From the NCBI GenBank assembly GCA_964448115.1, contig CAYUVA010000011.1, forward strand, positions 23,718-87,717: DNA of 64,000 nucleotides, given 5' to 3'. The notes beneath the pieces are model-generated. The model was not told where the DNA came from, searched no databases, and saw nothing but the letters and a program-made list of their open reading frames with translations. This document shows, piece after piece, positions 1 to 7,994 of the stretch; positions within the stretch are counted from its first letter, which is position 1; each line of letters starts with the position of its first letter. The translations under genes and the position numbers were made by a program. The DNA comes from CAYUVA01 sp964448115 [NCBI: uncultured bacterium] (GTDB lineage: Bacteria > CAYUVA01).

Positions 1-2
1 TC

Positions 3-530
3 CTTGCCACCCAGAATCCCATAGAGCAGGAGGGCACCTATCCCCTACCCGAAGCTCAGGTTGATAGGTTCATGCTGAAACTCAAGGTAATCTATCCCAA
101 CAAGGATGAGGAAAGACAAATCCTGGATAGAATGACAGTTGGAAAGAGCTTTAGGGCTGAAAAGGTTGTGGATCCGGATGACATTCTGAAAGCACGCCAG
201 ATGGTCAACCAGATTTATGTTGATGACAAAATCAAGGATTACATAGTCGATATCGTCTTTGCCACCAGGACAGCGAGGGATTACGGCTTGGAGCGCCTGA
301 GTAACCTTATAGAATGGGGCGCATCACCGAGAGCGACCATATACCTGACACTCGCGGCTAAGGCTCATGCATTCCTGCGCCATAGAGGCTATGTTACACC
401 GGAAGATGTCAAAGCAATCGGAATGGATGTGCTTAGGCATCGAGTCATCATCACCTACCAGGCAGAGGCTGAAGGGATGAACTCAGAGGATATAATCGCC
501 GATATTTTCAATACAATCGAGGTACCCTAG
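3..530 (+). CDS. MoxR-family AAA+ ATPase, C-terminal part (5' end outside window)
   Basis: The reading frame is open from the left edge and ends at a stop at 528-530, so only the C-terminal half of the gene is present. The first visible residues, LATQNPIEQEGTYPLPEAQ, are the sensor-1 region typical of MoxR ATPases. They are followed by VDRFMLK with its arginine finger and a C-terminal helical lid containing 'GASPRATIYLTLAAKAHAF' and 'DVLRHR', also hallmarks of MoxR. MoxR proteins are cytoplasmic chaperone-like ATPases that help mature or insert metal cofactors into partner proteins. They usually sit before a DUF58 and VWA-domain gene. No such partner follows here; the next gene is an unrelated lipoprotein, so any partners would lie upstream. 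The family call is firm; the substrate is unknown. Confidence 0.93.
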   Translation, partial: LATQNPIEQEGTYPLPEAQVDRFMLKLKVIYPNKDEERQILDRMTVGKSFRAEKVVDPDDILKARQMVNQIYVDDKIKDYIVDIVFATRTARDYGLERLSNLIEWGASPRATIYLTLAAKAHAFLRHRGYVTPEDVKAIGMDVLRHRVIITYQAEAEGMNSEDIIADIFNTIEVP

Positions 531-547
531 AACCATGTTGTGGTAAC

Positions 548-576
548 TTGACAATCAGGTGGATTCGATCGAAAAT
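548..576 (+). promoter_or_regulatory. putative sigma70-type promoter for the 610 lipoprotein gene
   Basis: TTGACA at 548-553 and GAAAAT at 571-576 are separated by 17 bases. The -35 box is perfect and the -10 box matches 4 of 6 consensus positions. Transcription would start near 583, about 27 bases before the ATG at 610, leaving room for the AGGGAG ribosome-binding site at 597-602. Prediction from sequence only. Confidence 0.45.
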
Positions 577-609
577 AGTTACTGGAAAATATCTTTAGGG
601 AGTTGAACG

Positions 610-1158
610 ATGAAGAGGACATACATTCTTTTATCCTGCCTGGTGGTTATCGCCTTTGCCGGCTTGATACTGAACTTTATGGGATGCGAAAACAAGGACG
701 ATGTCAATACCTCTCCCCCGCAGTGGACTAATACGCCTACCAATACCCCGGTACCGAGCTACTCCCCCTCCCCGACTCCATCACCCACCTATGGCGAGGA
801 GATAGATATCGAAGGCGACTGGCTGGTGGAGCGAGATTACTTCGATATCTCCGATCCTTATGGCAACATCCAGGACTCCTTCATGATGAATGTGGTTCCT
901 GGCGAGTACGATCCCATGGGTATGGAGTTCGATTGGACCGGCGACAGCCCCACCTCTAGCGTTGATCGCGGCACTGGATATGTAGCCGGCATGGCTGGAA
1001 CCCACATGGTGCAGTTTCAGACCGATCCTGGCGGAGACGGTGTCGAGACATATCAAGCGCCTGGTGTAGCTAGCGTAAACACTCGCTGGGATGGGCAGTT
1101 CAATAAGCAGGGGTATCCCCAGATGCTTGTAGGAAGTTTTGTTGCCACAAAGCAATAG
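610..1158 (+). CDS. hypothetical lipoprotein with Thr-Pro linker
   Basis: The 182-residue protein is not recognised by family. It begins with a lipoprotein signal peptide (basic MKR, hydrophobic stretch, lipobox ending FMGC with Cys26), so it is probably anchored to a membrane outside the cytoplasm. Residues about 35-62 form a low-complexity Thr/Pro/Ser linker (TNTPTNTPVPSYSPSPTPSP), the same style as the large stalk protein encoded at 19977-25043. The remaining 120 residues look globular and beta-rich: aromatic, Gly and Asp residues, no Cys, with a GDWLVERDYFDI opening. An AGGGAG ribosome-binding site lies 7 bases before the ATG. Function is unknown; the linker suggests it displays a small domain away from the membrane. 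Confidence 0.75.
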   Translation: MKRTYILLSCLVVIAFAGLILNFMGCENKDDVNTSPPQWTNTPTNTPVPSYSPSPTPSPTYGEEIDIEGDWLVERDYFDISDPYGNIQDSFMMNVVPGEYDPMGMEFDWTGDSPTSSVDRGTGYVAGMAGTHMVQFQTDPGGDGVETYQAPGVASVNTRWDGQFNKQGYPQMLVGSFVATKQ

Positions 1159-1183
1159 GAAGAAGTGCTAGAGCGGAGAGAAC

Positions 1184-1939
1184 TTGCCCAGCCCATGTAA
1201 TAAGGCGTTCATTGTAATAATTATCCTTTCGATACTGGCGAGCAGTAGCCTTATTACCGAAGCATCACTATCTGGAGATTATATCTCCATGCCTCAGCTC
1301 GCTGCTTCCGATGATGTAGGTTATGGCGGCGGTTTAGGCTTTGGAATGGTTCCAGGGCCGGAGACATCGCCACTAGCGATGTACATGATTATAATATTCA
1401 TCTTGCTTGCATTGGTAATAACTGCGCTTCGCATGAGCAAACATTGGTTAATCATGAATGGAAGATTTATAAAGCTAATTCTTGCAGTCATGTTGATGGT
1501 CTTTGTGTTTGCTTCAATAAGTGAGATCTACAATGAATCCAGCAACGATCTTATCGTAGCACTGCGCAATATCGACAAGGATGGAGAATCGATGCGCAAA
1601 GATGCTTGTGGCGCACAGATATATGATTTTTACCAAAAATGCGGGCAGATAATACCACAAAATTCGATGATTAGGTTATATACAAACTCTAATTTCTCGC
1701 GGTTTCAGTTGATCTATCTTTTAGCCCCCCGTATATCGCATACGCACCTCACCGATGAGATCAAGCCAGATTACATCGTTGCCTATAAAAGAGATGATGT
1801 TACAAAGCGGTTGACATTGACCGAGCAGAGGATCGATGACGATAATATTGCTGAATACGAATACTACCGGCGGTTCACCCCAGATAGCTTCATAATGATA
1901 AGAAGTGATTTGAAAAACCTGCCGAAGTCTAATGATTAG
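1184..1939 (+). CDS. membrane protein, probable detached soluble domain of a GT-C glycosyltransferase
   Basis: The gene starts with TTG at 1184, behind GCGGAGAG. It encodes 251 residues with a hydrophobic N-terminal segment (about 6-26), two further membrane spans (about 66-84 and 98-117) and a soluble C-terminal part of about 130 residues. That part reads 'IYDFYQKCGQIIPQNSMIRL ... IKPDYIVAYK'. It resembles in layout the extracytoplasmic tail fused to the end of the GT-C protein at 9186-11258 ('ICDFIKERLPQNTRILVLFE'). The stop overlaps the start of the next gene by 8 bases, so the two products are probably translationally coupled. I infer that this is an accessory subunit of the adjacent glycosyltransferase, which lacks such a tail. 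The similarity is weak and judged by eye. Confidence 0.65.
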   Translation: MPSPCNKAFIVIIILSILASSSLITEASLSGDYISMPQLAASDDVGYGGGLGFGMVPGPETSPLAMYMIIIFILLALVITALRMSKHWLIMNGRFIKLILAVMLMVFVFASISEIYNESSNDLIVALRNIDKDGESMRKDACGAQIYDFYQKCGQIIPQNSMIRLYTNSNFSRFQLIYLLAPRISHTHLTDEIKPDYIVAYKRDDVTKRLTLTEQRIDDDNIAEYEYYRRFTPDSFIMIRSDLKNLPKSND

Positions 1940-3353
1940 CATTTTTCTAACATTACTTTATCTTTTATTTCTTGGCTATCCGTATCTATTATTATTTTGC
2001 AAGGTTTTCAGGCTGAAAAAGGGATTTTGGGAGAGGTTATTTTTAGGATTTATATTCGGCACGCTAACTTTTTCGATACTAGCATTTCTCTTATGTGCAT
2101 CGATTATGCGCCTGGATAACTGGCTTCTTTTTGTAGTTTCATTGCCCTCTTTAGCTATATGGGTGTGGCATATAGCTAAAAAAGCCTTTAGAAATGGTGA
2201 TAATAAGGGAAGCGAACCGGGGCTGCTCGATGAGAGTCCGCTTCATCCAAAAGAGATAACATCCCGTAAAATACTCAAGTACTTTATTATTATTTTGCTC
2301 TTAACTACCGTATTTTACTCTATTTTTATTTCTCGACACACCCCCTTAAGTCCCAATGATGAAATATCAATATGGGGCTACCGGGCGCGACTATTCTATC
2401 TAGGAGGGGATATTCCCAAGGAATATTTTACAACCCACAAGCACTTCAGACACGCTGATCACCCCTTGCATTTAAGCCTGCTTCATTCCCTGGTGCCGAT
2501 GCTGATGGGTGCCTGGGACGAGACATCAATCAAGGTGATAAATCGACTTTATTATATCTTTTTAGGAGTTGGAATTTACGCCTTGTTTCGGCGAATGGTG
2601 CCTGGGTACCTGGCAGCGCTCTTTTCCCTTTTAGCTTGCTGGCTTCCAATGATATTTGTCTTTTCTTATGGCGCCATGTGCGATGAGGTAGCTGCAACGC
2701 TGGAGCTGTTTATGTTTATTTATTTTGCACTTTGGCTAATGAACGATCGGAGCCATGATCTTTTCCTGTCCGGTATTTTTCTAATGGGAGCGTACTGGAC
2801 AAAACGGGATACGGTGATGGTCCTGGCTTGTATTATCATGGTGCTTGTATTGGAACTTTATCGTAGAAAGGAATCAATCATCCAAACGCTTCGCAAGATT
2901 ACATTCTTTCTCTTTCCGCTTGTGCCGATATTCTTGATATGGGGCTATTTCAGCAGGAAATATAATCTTGTAGCTGTTGATACAAAGATTTTTCCACTAG
3001 ATTCAGCGCGATTGAGCGAGGTTTTCATTCGATTACCGGTAGTGATTGAATGGATGGCAAGGGAGCTATTTTTGACGCTTCATTTTTCAACAATCTGGTT
3101 TACTTTGATTTTACTTTTGCTGATGATAGATCTTAGACAAGTAAAATGGCTGGTTCCTTTATTAGTTTATATATTTTTGCGGATCATGCTTCTTACTCTC
3201 CCTTACCTGTTTGCCACCGTTGAGGTTGACCTGTTAATGAGCGGCAGCATTTTCAGGATAACTATGGGTGCATCGCTGGTGGCATTAGCTACAGTATATC
3301 TTATCACCACTAGGTTGCTAGGATATGATAATGACTCAATCAAGTCCGAGTAA
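1932..3353 (+). CDS. GT-C family integral-membrane glycosyltransferase
   Basis: The 473-residue polytopic membrane protein has about 10-12 hydrophobic spans. A long extracytoplasmic loop near residues 136-185 contains 'SPNDEISIWGYRARLFYLGG' and later 'HADHPLHLSLLHSL'. An acidic pair in the first large loop followed by a His/Pro-rich segment is typical of PMT/ArnT-like GT-C enzymes, which use polyprenyl-phosphate sugars. Unlike the 690-residue relative at 9186-11258 it stops at the last membrane helix and has no soluble C-terminal domain. That domain may be supplied by the coupled upstream gene. The ATG at 1932 overlaps the upstream stop. Superfamily assignment is good; donor and acceptor are unknown. 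Confidence 0.75.
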   Translation: MISIFLTLLYLLFLGYPYLLLFCKVFRLKKGFWERLFLGFIFGTLTFSILAFLLCASIMRLDNWLLFVVSLPSLAIWVWHIAKKAFRNGDNKGSEPGLLDESPLHPKEITSRKILKYFIIILLLTTVFYSIFISRHTPLSPNDEISIWGYRARLFYLGGDIPKEYFTTHKHFRHADHPLHLSLLHSLVPMLMGAWDETSIKVINRLYYIFLGVGIYALFRRMVPGYLAALFSLLACWLPMIFVFSYGAMCDEVAATLELFMFIYFALWLMNDRSHDLFLSGIFLMGAYWTKRDTVMVLACIIMVLVLELYRRKESIIQTLRKITFFLFPLVPIFLIWGYFSRKYNLVAVDTKIFPLDSARLSEVFIRLPVVIEWMARELFLTLHFSTIWFTLILLLLMIDLRQVKWLVPLLVYIFLRIMLLTLPYLFATVEVDLLMSGSIFRITMGASLVALATVYLITTRLLGYDNDSIKSE

Positions 3354-3456
3354 AGATGAACTTATCAGGCTCTCCGCGATAGCCCTTGCAAGGTTGATAA
3401 AACAAGGCAAGATATCATCTTTTATTGCTGCGAAAAAAGTTAACAAATCGGGTTGA
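3331..3456 (+). CDS. possible 41-residue small protein overlapping the end of the GT-C gene
   Basis: An open frame from ATG 3331 (an in-frame ATG also lies at 3325) runs to TGA 3454-3456. It overlaps the last 23 bases of the glycosyltransferase gene. The product begins MTQSSPSKDELIRLSAIALA, continues with a basic, amphipathic helix-like stretch and ends KKVNKSG. A weak GCTAGGAT stands before the start. It fills part of an otherwise non-coding gap before the M28 peptidase gene. It could be a translationally coupled microprotein or chance. Confidence 0.28.
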   Translation: MTQSSPSKDELIRLSAIALARLIKQGKISSFIAAKKVNKSG

Positions 3457-3526
3457 GATTATCGATAAATTAGATACAATCAAGATGTCTAATGATGATG
3501 ATGATGAAACCAAAGGAGAAAATGGG

Positions 3527-5152
3527 ATGCAATGGAACCATAAGATTCTAGTGGATCTATTTCTGATGTTGATTGTTGCCATAGCTATCTCAGCCAATTT
3601 TCAAGGCTGTTCCAAAGATGATACAGACCTGTGGAGTCCGCACCAGCTACTTAAAAGGATTATTGAACATTATCCCAGGCAAGGCGGAAGCGAGCAATGC
3701 GAACAGGCTGCAACATATATCTGGGAAATGATGAGAGTGATCGGCTTGGATAATATTCGCTATGAGGAGTTTAATTTCCCCTATTTTGAGGTAAGAAACT
3801 CCGTCTTCACCACAGATATTTATATCGATTTCAATTATTCGGTACTATCCTATTGCGGTTCTGGGGATATTGAGACAGAGCTAGTCTATGTCGGGACCGC
3901 TACTGATAATGAGCTTGAGAATATGGATATAAACGGGAAGATCGCGCTGGTCGATCGCCATCTGATGTTCCACCGCAGCGCACAGTACAGAAATATAATC
4001 GAGCACGGCGGAGCTGGGATGGTTTATATAAGCTCTACTCCAAATAATGCGATCCAGGTAGGGTCGGTGCGCGATGGCTACGAGGGATATGATGATAACA
4101 TTCCAGCTATATCCATCGGTGCACAGGATGGGCAGATGCTAAAGGAAGAACTTGCCGCCGGGAGCCTAAATGCCCATCTTCTTGTTGATGCGAGATTGAC
4201 TAAAGCAAAATCATCCAATGTTATTGCACAGCTAACAGGGACAACATATCCTGATAAATACATGCTCTGGATAGCGCATTATGATTCCTGGTTCGTGGGT
4301 GCTCTGGATAACGGCAGCGGGGTAGCCACCATGCTCAAGGCAGCGGAGAAATTGCATGACAGCAAGGCATACAAGTACACAAATATCTTCATAGCCTCAA
4401 GCGGCGAGGAGACCGGCTTGTACGGAGCTTACCATTTTATCAAGACACACCCTGAGATCATTGATAACCTGGTATTGGCGGTCAGCTTCGATATGGTAGC
4501 CTACCAGCCGAATAACGATGAATCGGTATTGGCGGTGCCAAATAACGATGCCTTAAGGGATCTATTGGAGCAGCTCGTATTGGTTGAGCATTACAATCTG
4601 CTGGTCGAGCCACAGACCGTATGCGATTTCTATGGTGGAACCCTTGCCAATGACCTTCAGGGCTTCTTCTGGAGCAATAAAATGGGGATAATGATGGCTG
4701 CCGGCTCGCCATATTATCATACAAAGCTCGATGTCTTCGAGACCATTGATCACGCATACTTCGACCAGGTGGCGAAGCTGTGGATGGATTTCACCGTTGA
4801 TGTACAAGATTTATCGCCAGAATCGTTGGTAGGCAACCAGGTGCATATCATAACCCTTGATTATCCTGCTGAGCTTCCAGTCGATACGCCATTGGAGGGC
4901 ACTGCCACAATTATCGATCCAGCGACCAACCAGCCGGTAACTGATGCCGAGGTCACTTGGGTTGTCTTTGAGAACGACTTCTGGCCTGTGCGAAGGGGGA
5001 CTGCACAGCATCAAGGTGATGGTGTCTATAGCTTCCATATATGCAAAGACTTCATCGCAAATCCCGAACTTTCACATTACATACAGGTGAGATCCAAGTC
5101 TGGGAATATCATCTCGGAGAGCTACGGGAGCTTTACAGTTATTCCGAAATGA
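3527..5152 (+). CDS. M28-family zinc aminopeptidase lipoprotein with PA-domain insert
   Basis: The secreted metallopeptidase has about 541 residues. I chose the ATG at 3527 because AAAGGAGA ends 6 bases upstream and because it gives a clean lipoprotein signal peptide with lipobox FQGC (Cys28). Longer frames from TTG 3425 or ATG 3485 would put about 14-34 charged residues in front. Residues about 120-240 look like a protease-associated insert ('GKIALVDRHLMF', 'IEHGGAGMVYIS'). The M28 zinc ligands and catalytic residues follow in order: HYDSW (about 251-253), ALDNGSGVA (Asp about 260), SSGEETG (Glu-Glu about 292), SFDMVAY, and a late His in PYYHTKLD. About 120 C-terminal residues form a beta-rich extra domain. 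It probably trims peptides outside the cytoplasm. Confidence 0.9.
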   Translation: MQWNHKILVDLFLMLIVAIAISANFQGCSKDDTDLWSPHQLLKRIIEHYPRQGGSEQCEQAATYIWEMMRVIGLDNIRYEEFNFPYFEVRNSVFTTDIYIDFNYSVLSYCGSGDIETELVYVGTATDNELENMDINGKIALVDRHLMFHRSAQYRNIIEHGGAGMVYISSTPNNAIQVGSVRDGYEGYDDNIPAISIGAQDGQMLKEELAAGSLNAHLLVDARLTKAKSSNVIAQLTGTTYPDKYMLWIAHYDSWFVGALDNGSGVATMLKAAEKLHDSKAYKYTNIFIASSGEETGLYGAYHFIKTHPEIIDNLVLAVSFDMVAYQPNNDESVLAVPNNDALRDLLEQLVLVEHYNLLVEPQTVCDFYGGTLANDLQGFFWSNKMGIMMAAGSPYYHTKLDVFETIDHAYFDQVAKLWMDFTVDVQDLSPESLVGNQVHIITLDYPAELPVDTPLEGTATIIDPATNQPVTDAEVTWVVFENDFWPVRRGTAQHQGDGVYSFHICKDFIANPELSHYIQVRSKSGNIISESYGSFTVIPK

Positions 5153-5584
5153 TATTTAGCGCTTCAGCATAGTTATACCGGGTTATTACCGTGTTTTGGG
5201 TTCTTTCTTTGTGGGCGCTGGGTGGTGCTTCTTCGCCTGTTTTTCACACACGAATAAATTTGGGTTTTCTCTTTGTTTGTGGTTTCACCCCCCTGTGCTC
5301 TCCTCCCGAAAACGGTGGGGCTTGGGTACCCGCTCAATAATATTCGAATAATCATAGCGATATGCTTGCAGGTTAAATAAGTTAAGTGTCGAGTACTGCT
5401 ATAAAATCATTTAAGCAAGAAAAATAAAAGATGCCGATTGCCAGCCAACTCTCCTTATTTAAAAATTACTGTTATAATAATAGCGTAGATTAAAATTTGA
5501 GTTGGATGAAGGTATTTTATTGTCAGGAAGTTTATGCTATAATATAGAACAACCGGTTAACTAATTGACAAGGAGCGTATTAAG
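5153..5584 (+). other. 432-base intergenic region, no convincing gene
   Basis: This is the longest gene-free stretch apart from the region around the kinase fragment. The left part (about 5190-5330) is T/G-rich on the plus strand with several CTTTGT(G) words ('TTCTTTGTGGGCG', 'CTCTTTGTTTGTGGTTTCA'). These faintly recall the dispersed repeat seen at 58475, 60091 and 62677, but too loosely to assign. A 60-codon minus-strand frame here has no family features. The right part (5400-5584) is AT-rich and holds the promoter of the PLD gene. Confidence 0.6.
5535..5543 (+). promoter_or_regulatory. extended -10 promoter of the PLD/lamin-tail gene
   Basis: TGCTATAAT at 5535-5543 is a perfect extended -10 element (TG-N-TATAAT). 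The -35 position 17 bases upstream is weak (TTTTAT, 5515-5520), which is usual for extended -10 promoters. Transcription would start near 5550. An AAGGAGCG ribosome-binding site at 5570-5577 precedes the ATG at 5585. Confidence 0.55.
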
Positions 5585-7903
5585 ATGGAAAACAAGGTAA
5601 AAGTTTACGCTGTTCTATTGGTATTGCTCGCTTTTGCAGCATGGTCGTGGGCGGCTTATCCGCCAGGGTTCCAGGTCTTCTTCAACAATGCCTCGGAAGG
5701 AGAAAGCAACGACATCGACACCGAGCTTATCGCATTCATCGACTCGGCACAGGTGAACATCTCGGCTCATTTTTACCAGATCAATCACATGGGCATTGTA
5801 GATGCTTTTGTAAGGGCTGCTAATAGGCTTGGTCCTTGTAATGTCCGCATCATTAGCGACGCTCACTACTCGCAGGATCCAAATCCGGATTACAACCAGG
5901 CTTACAAGGCGCTGATCGATGCAGGTATCCCAGTAATCGATGAGACATGCGACGGCTCCTCAGACCAGTCGGAACATAGCCATAACAAGTTCTGCATCGT
6001 TGATGAGGAAGCGGTTTGGACAGGAAGTTACAACATCACGCACAATGGCACCTTCAACAACAATAACAATGCGGTGCTGATTGAGGATGCCGGGCTAGCA
6101 CAGGCATTCCTTACCGAGTTCAACGAGATGTGGGGCTCAAGCGGATGTGTTCCAGGCTGCGGCTCGACCTCTAAGTTCGGCAATAAAAAGGCAGATAATA
6201 CTGCCCATAACTTCAATATTGGCGGCGTGCAAGTGGAGGCTTACTTCGCGCCTAGCGATGGGTGCGAGCAGGCGATCTTGAATGAGCTGTCCGCTGTGGA
6301 TCAGGGCGTCTATTTCTGTATCTTCGTGTTTACCACCAATAGCATGGGAGATTCTATGATCGCAAGTTACGACAGCGGCTACGAGATTATGGGTGTCTTT
6401 GATAACCTCCAGGCATGGACGCAATACAGCGAGGGCACAAAGATGCGCAACCACGGGATGCCAGTCAAGGCAGACAGTGAGGTAGATCCACACGGAGATC
6501 TCCTGCATCACAAATTCATGGTAATCGATCCCTACGGTCATGATCCGACCGTAATCACTGGTAGCTATAACTGGACCGCCTCTGCGGAGGAAGATAATGA
6601 CGAGAATATCCTTATCATCCACGATCCTGTTATAGCGCAGGCTTATTACCAGGAGTTTCTGAAGCGGTACTATGGCGATGAGATTCCCACAGCGGAGCTT
6701 GTGATCACCGAGGTTATGGCAAATCCGCTGGAAGAGAGCACAGGAGAGTTTATCGAGATCTACAATTATGGAACTACTAGCGTTGATATGACTGGTTTCA
6801 AGATTACTGACGGCGATTCGACAGAAGAACTGTTTTCGTATTCAGGTGGTGATATGGTTCTAGGAGCGGGTAAATATGCTCTGATTCTTGACCCCGATTA
6901 TGCAGGCGAGTACTCGATTCCTAGCGGCACGCTACTATTGACCACAGGAGATAGCGCCATTGGTAATGGCTTGTCAGTGAATGACCCTGTAACTTTATAT
7001 GGCTCAGATGGCTCAACGGTAATCTCGACTTACGCTCATCCATTTAATCCAGGCAATGGCATCTCGGCGGAGAAGATAGATATTCTTGGTGCGGATACAG
7101 CGGATAATTGGGCAGCCTCAACCTGTGCAAGCGGTAGCTCTCCTGGCGAGGTAAATTGCGTATCCCCACAGCCAAACACAGCGCCGGAGATATATGCGCT
7201 GGGTTATCTGGGCAGCTATATCAGCAGTCAATGGGGCGGCAACCTCGATATCCTGGTCATGGTGGATGATGCAGACGGCTGGCAGGATGTTACCGATGTG
7301 CAGATTCTCATGGGCGGTTCGCCGTCGGGTTTACATCTAAGCCTGGATAATCATTACGATGAGACGGTAACTAGCTGGACATTTCACGGCTCAGTAAGCC
7401 CGGGAGCAGCCAGGGGAGATTATCTGTTGGAGTTCGTGGCAACCGACAGTCAAGGAAATCAAAGCAATATATTCCCCTACATCACCATTTACTCGGAAAC
7501 AGGCGCACAAAATTACCGGATAAACGCTTTCCAGAGGGCGCTTGTGAGCAATAAGGCGATCATACTGGCAAATAAAAAGGCTAAAACAGGAAACCATACG
7601 CCTGTAATACTTGCTGGCGGTTACCTTTATCCCAAGGTTACCTATGAAAGCGGAGGGATTCTAGGCTTAACGGTGGTTGCAGATGATGCAAACGGTGTGC
7701 TGGATATAATCGGCGCCCAGTTATGGTATGGAGGTAGTTACACGGGGATAGACCTGTATTCACTTGGACCTGGCGTCTATGAGGTAGCGTTCGATGTAGC
7801 ACCAGGTATGCTTGATGCAGGTATCTACAGTCCGTTTGAGGCATTGGTTTATGACACGGGATATTCAGAGAGCGACCTGTGGCCATACTTGCGGGTGCAT
7901 TAG
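5585..7903 (+). CDS. secreted phospholipase D-like protein with lamin-tail domain and tandem C-terminal modules
   Basis: The 772-residue exported protein starts with a Sec signal peptide, with cleavage predicted after SWA near residue 23. Two PLD half-domains follow, each with an HxK(x)4D catalytic motif: HNKFCIVD near residue 132 and HHKFMVID near 306, both followed by TGSYN. Such pairs form one active site that cleaves phosphodiester bonds in lipids or nucleic acids. Residues about 374-490 are a lamin-tail domain (VITEVMANPLEES, EFIEIYNYG), common on secreted nucleases. Residues about 534-637 and 671-772 are two copies of a module with GG-x-L, (D/N)G and GGS-x-(S/T)G motifs. The second copy ends LWPYLRV. 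The same module closes the giant stalk protein at 19977. The combination points to an extracellular nuclease or phospholipase; substrate is not determinable. Confidence 0.88.
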   Translation: MENKVKVYAVLLVLLAFAAWSWAAYPPGFQVFFNNASEGESNDIDTELIAFIDSAQVNISAHFYQINHMGIVDAFVRAANRLGPCNVRIISDAHYSQDPNPDYNQAYKALIDAGIPVIDETCDGSSDQSEHSHNKFCIVDEEAVWTGSYNITHNGTFNNNNNAVLIEDAGLAQAFLTEFNEMWGSSGCVPGCGSTSKFGNKKADNTAHNFNIGGVQVEAYFAPSDGCEQAILNELSAVDQGVYFCIFVFTTNSMGDSMIASYDSGYEIMGVFDNLQAWTQYSEGTKMRNHGMPVKADSEVDPHGDLLHHKFMVIDPYGHDPTVITGSYNWTASAEEDNDENILIIHDPVIAQAYYQEFLKRYYGDEIPTAELVITEVMANPLEESTGEFIEIYNYGTTSVDMTGFKITDGDSTEELFSYSGGDMVLGAGKYALILDPDYAGEYSIPSGTLLLTTGDSAIGNGLSVNDPVTLYGSDGSTVISTYAHPFNPGNGISAEKIDILGADTADNWAASTCASGSSPGEVNCVSPQPNTAPEIYALGYLGSYISSQWGGNLDILVMVDDADGWQDVTDVQILMGGSPSGLHLSLDNHYDETVTSWTFHGSVSPGAARGDYLLEFVATDSQGNQSNIFPYITIYSETGAQNYRINAFQRALVSNKAIILANKKAKTGNHTPVILAGGYLYPKVTYESGGILGLTVVADDANGVLDIIGAQLWYGGSYTGIDLYSLGPGVYEVAFDVAPGMLDAGIYSPFEALVYDTGYSESDLWPYLRVH

Positions 7904-7923
7904 ATCTCATCATAATATGAATC

Positions 7924-7956
7924 TTCAAGGGATGGGATCTTTTCTCATCCCTTGAA
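7924..7956 (+). terminator. hairpin after the PLD gene, terminator-like
   Basis: Arms at 7924-7937 (TTCAAGGGATGGGA) and 7943-7956 (TCTCATCCCTTGAA) pair over 14 bases with one G-U pair and a 5-base loop. The stem is strong but no T-run follows on the plus strand. It may be a factor-assisted terminator or an mRNA-stabilising end. It sits 20 bases after the PLD stop and before the acyl-CoA dehydrogenase gene. Confidence 0.45.
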
Positions 7957-7994
7957 ATGAAAATCGATCAAGCAGAAAGGCTGAACATAAGATA

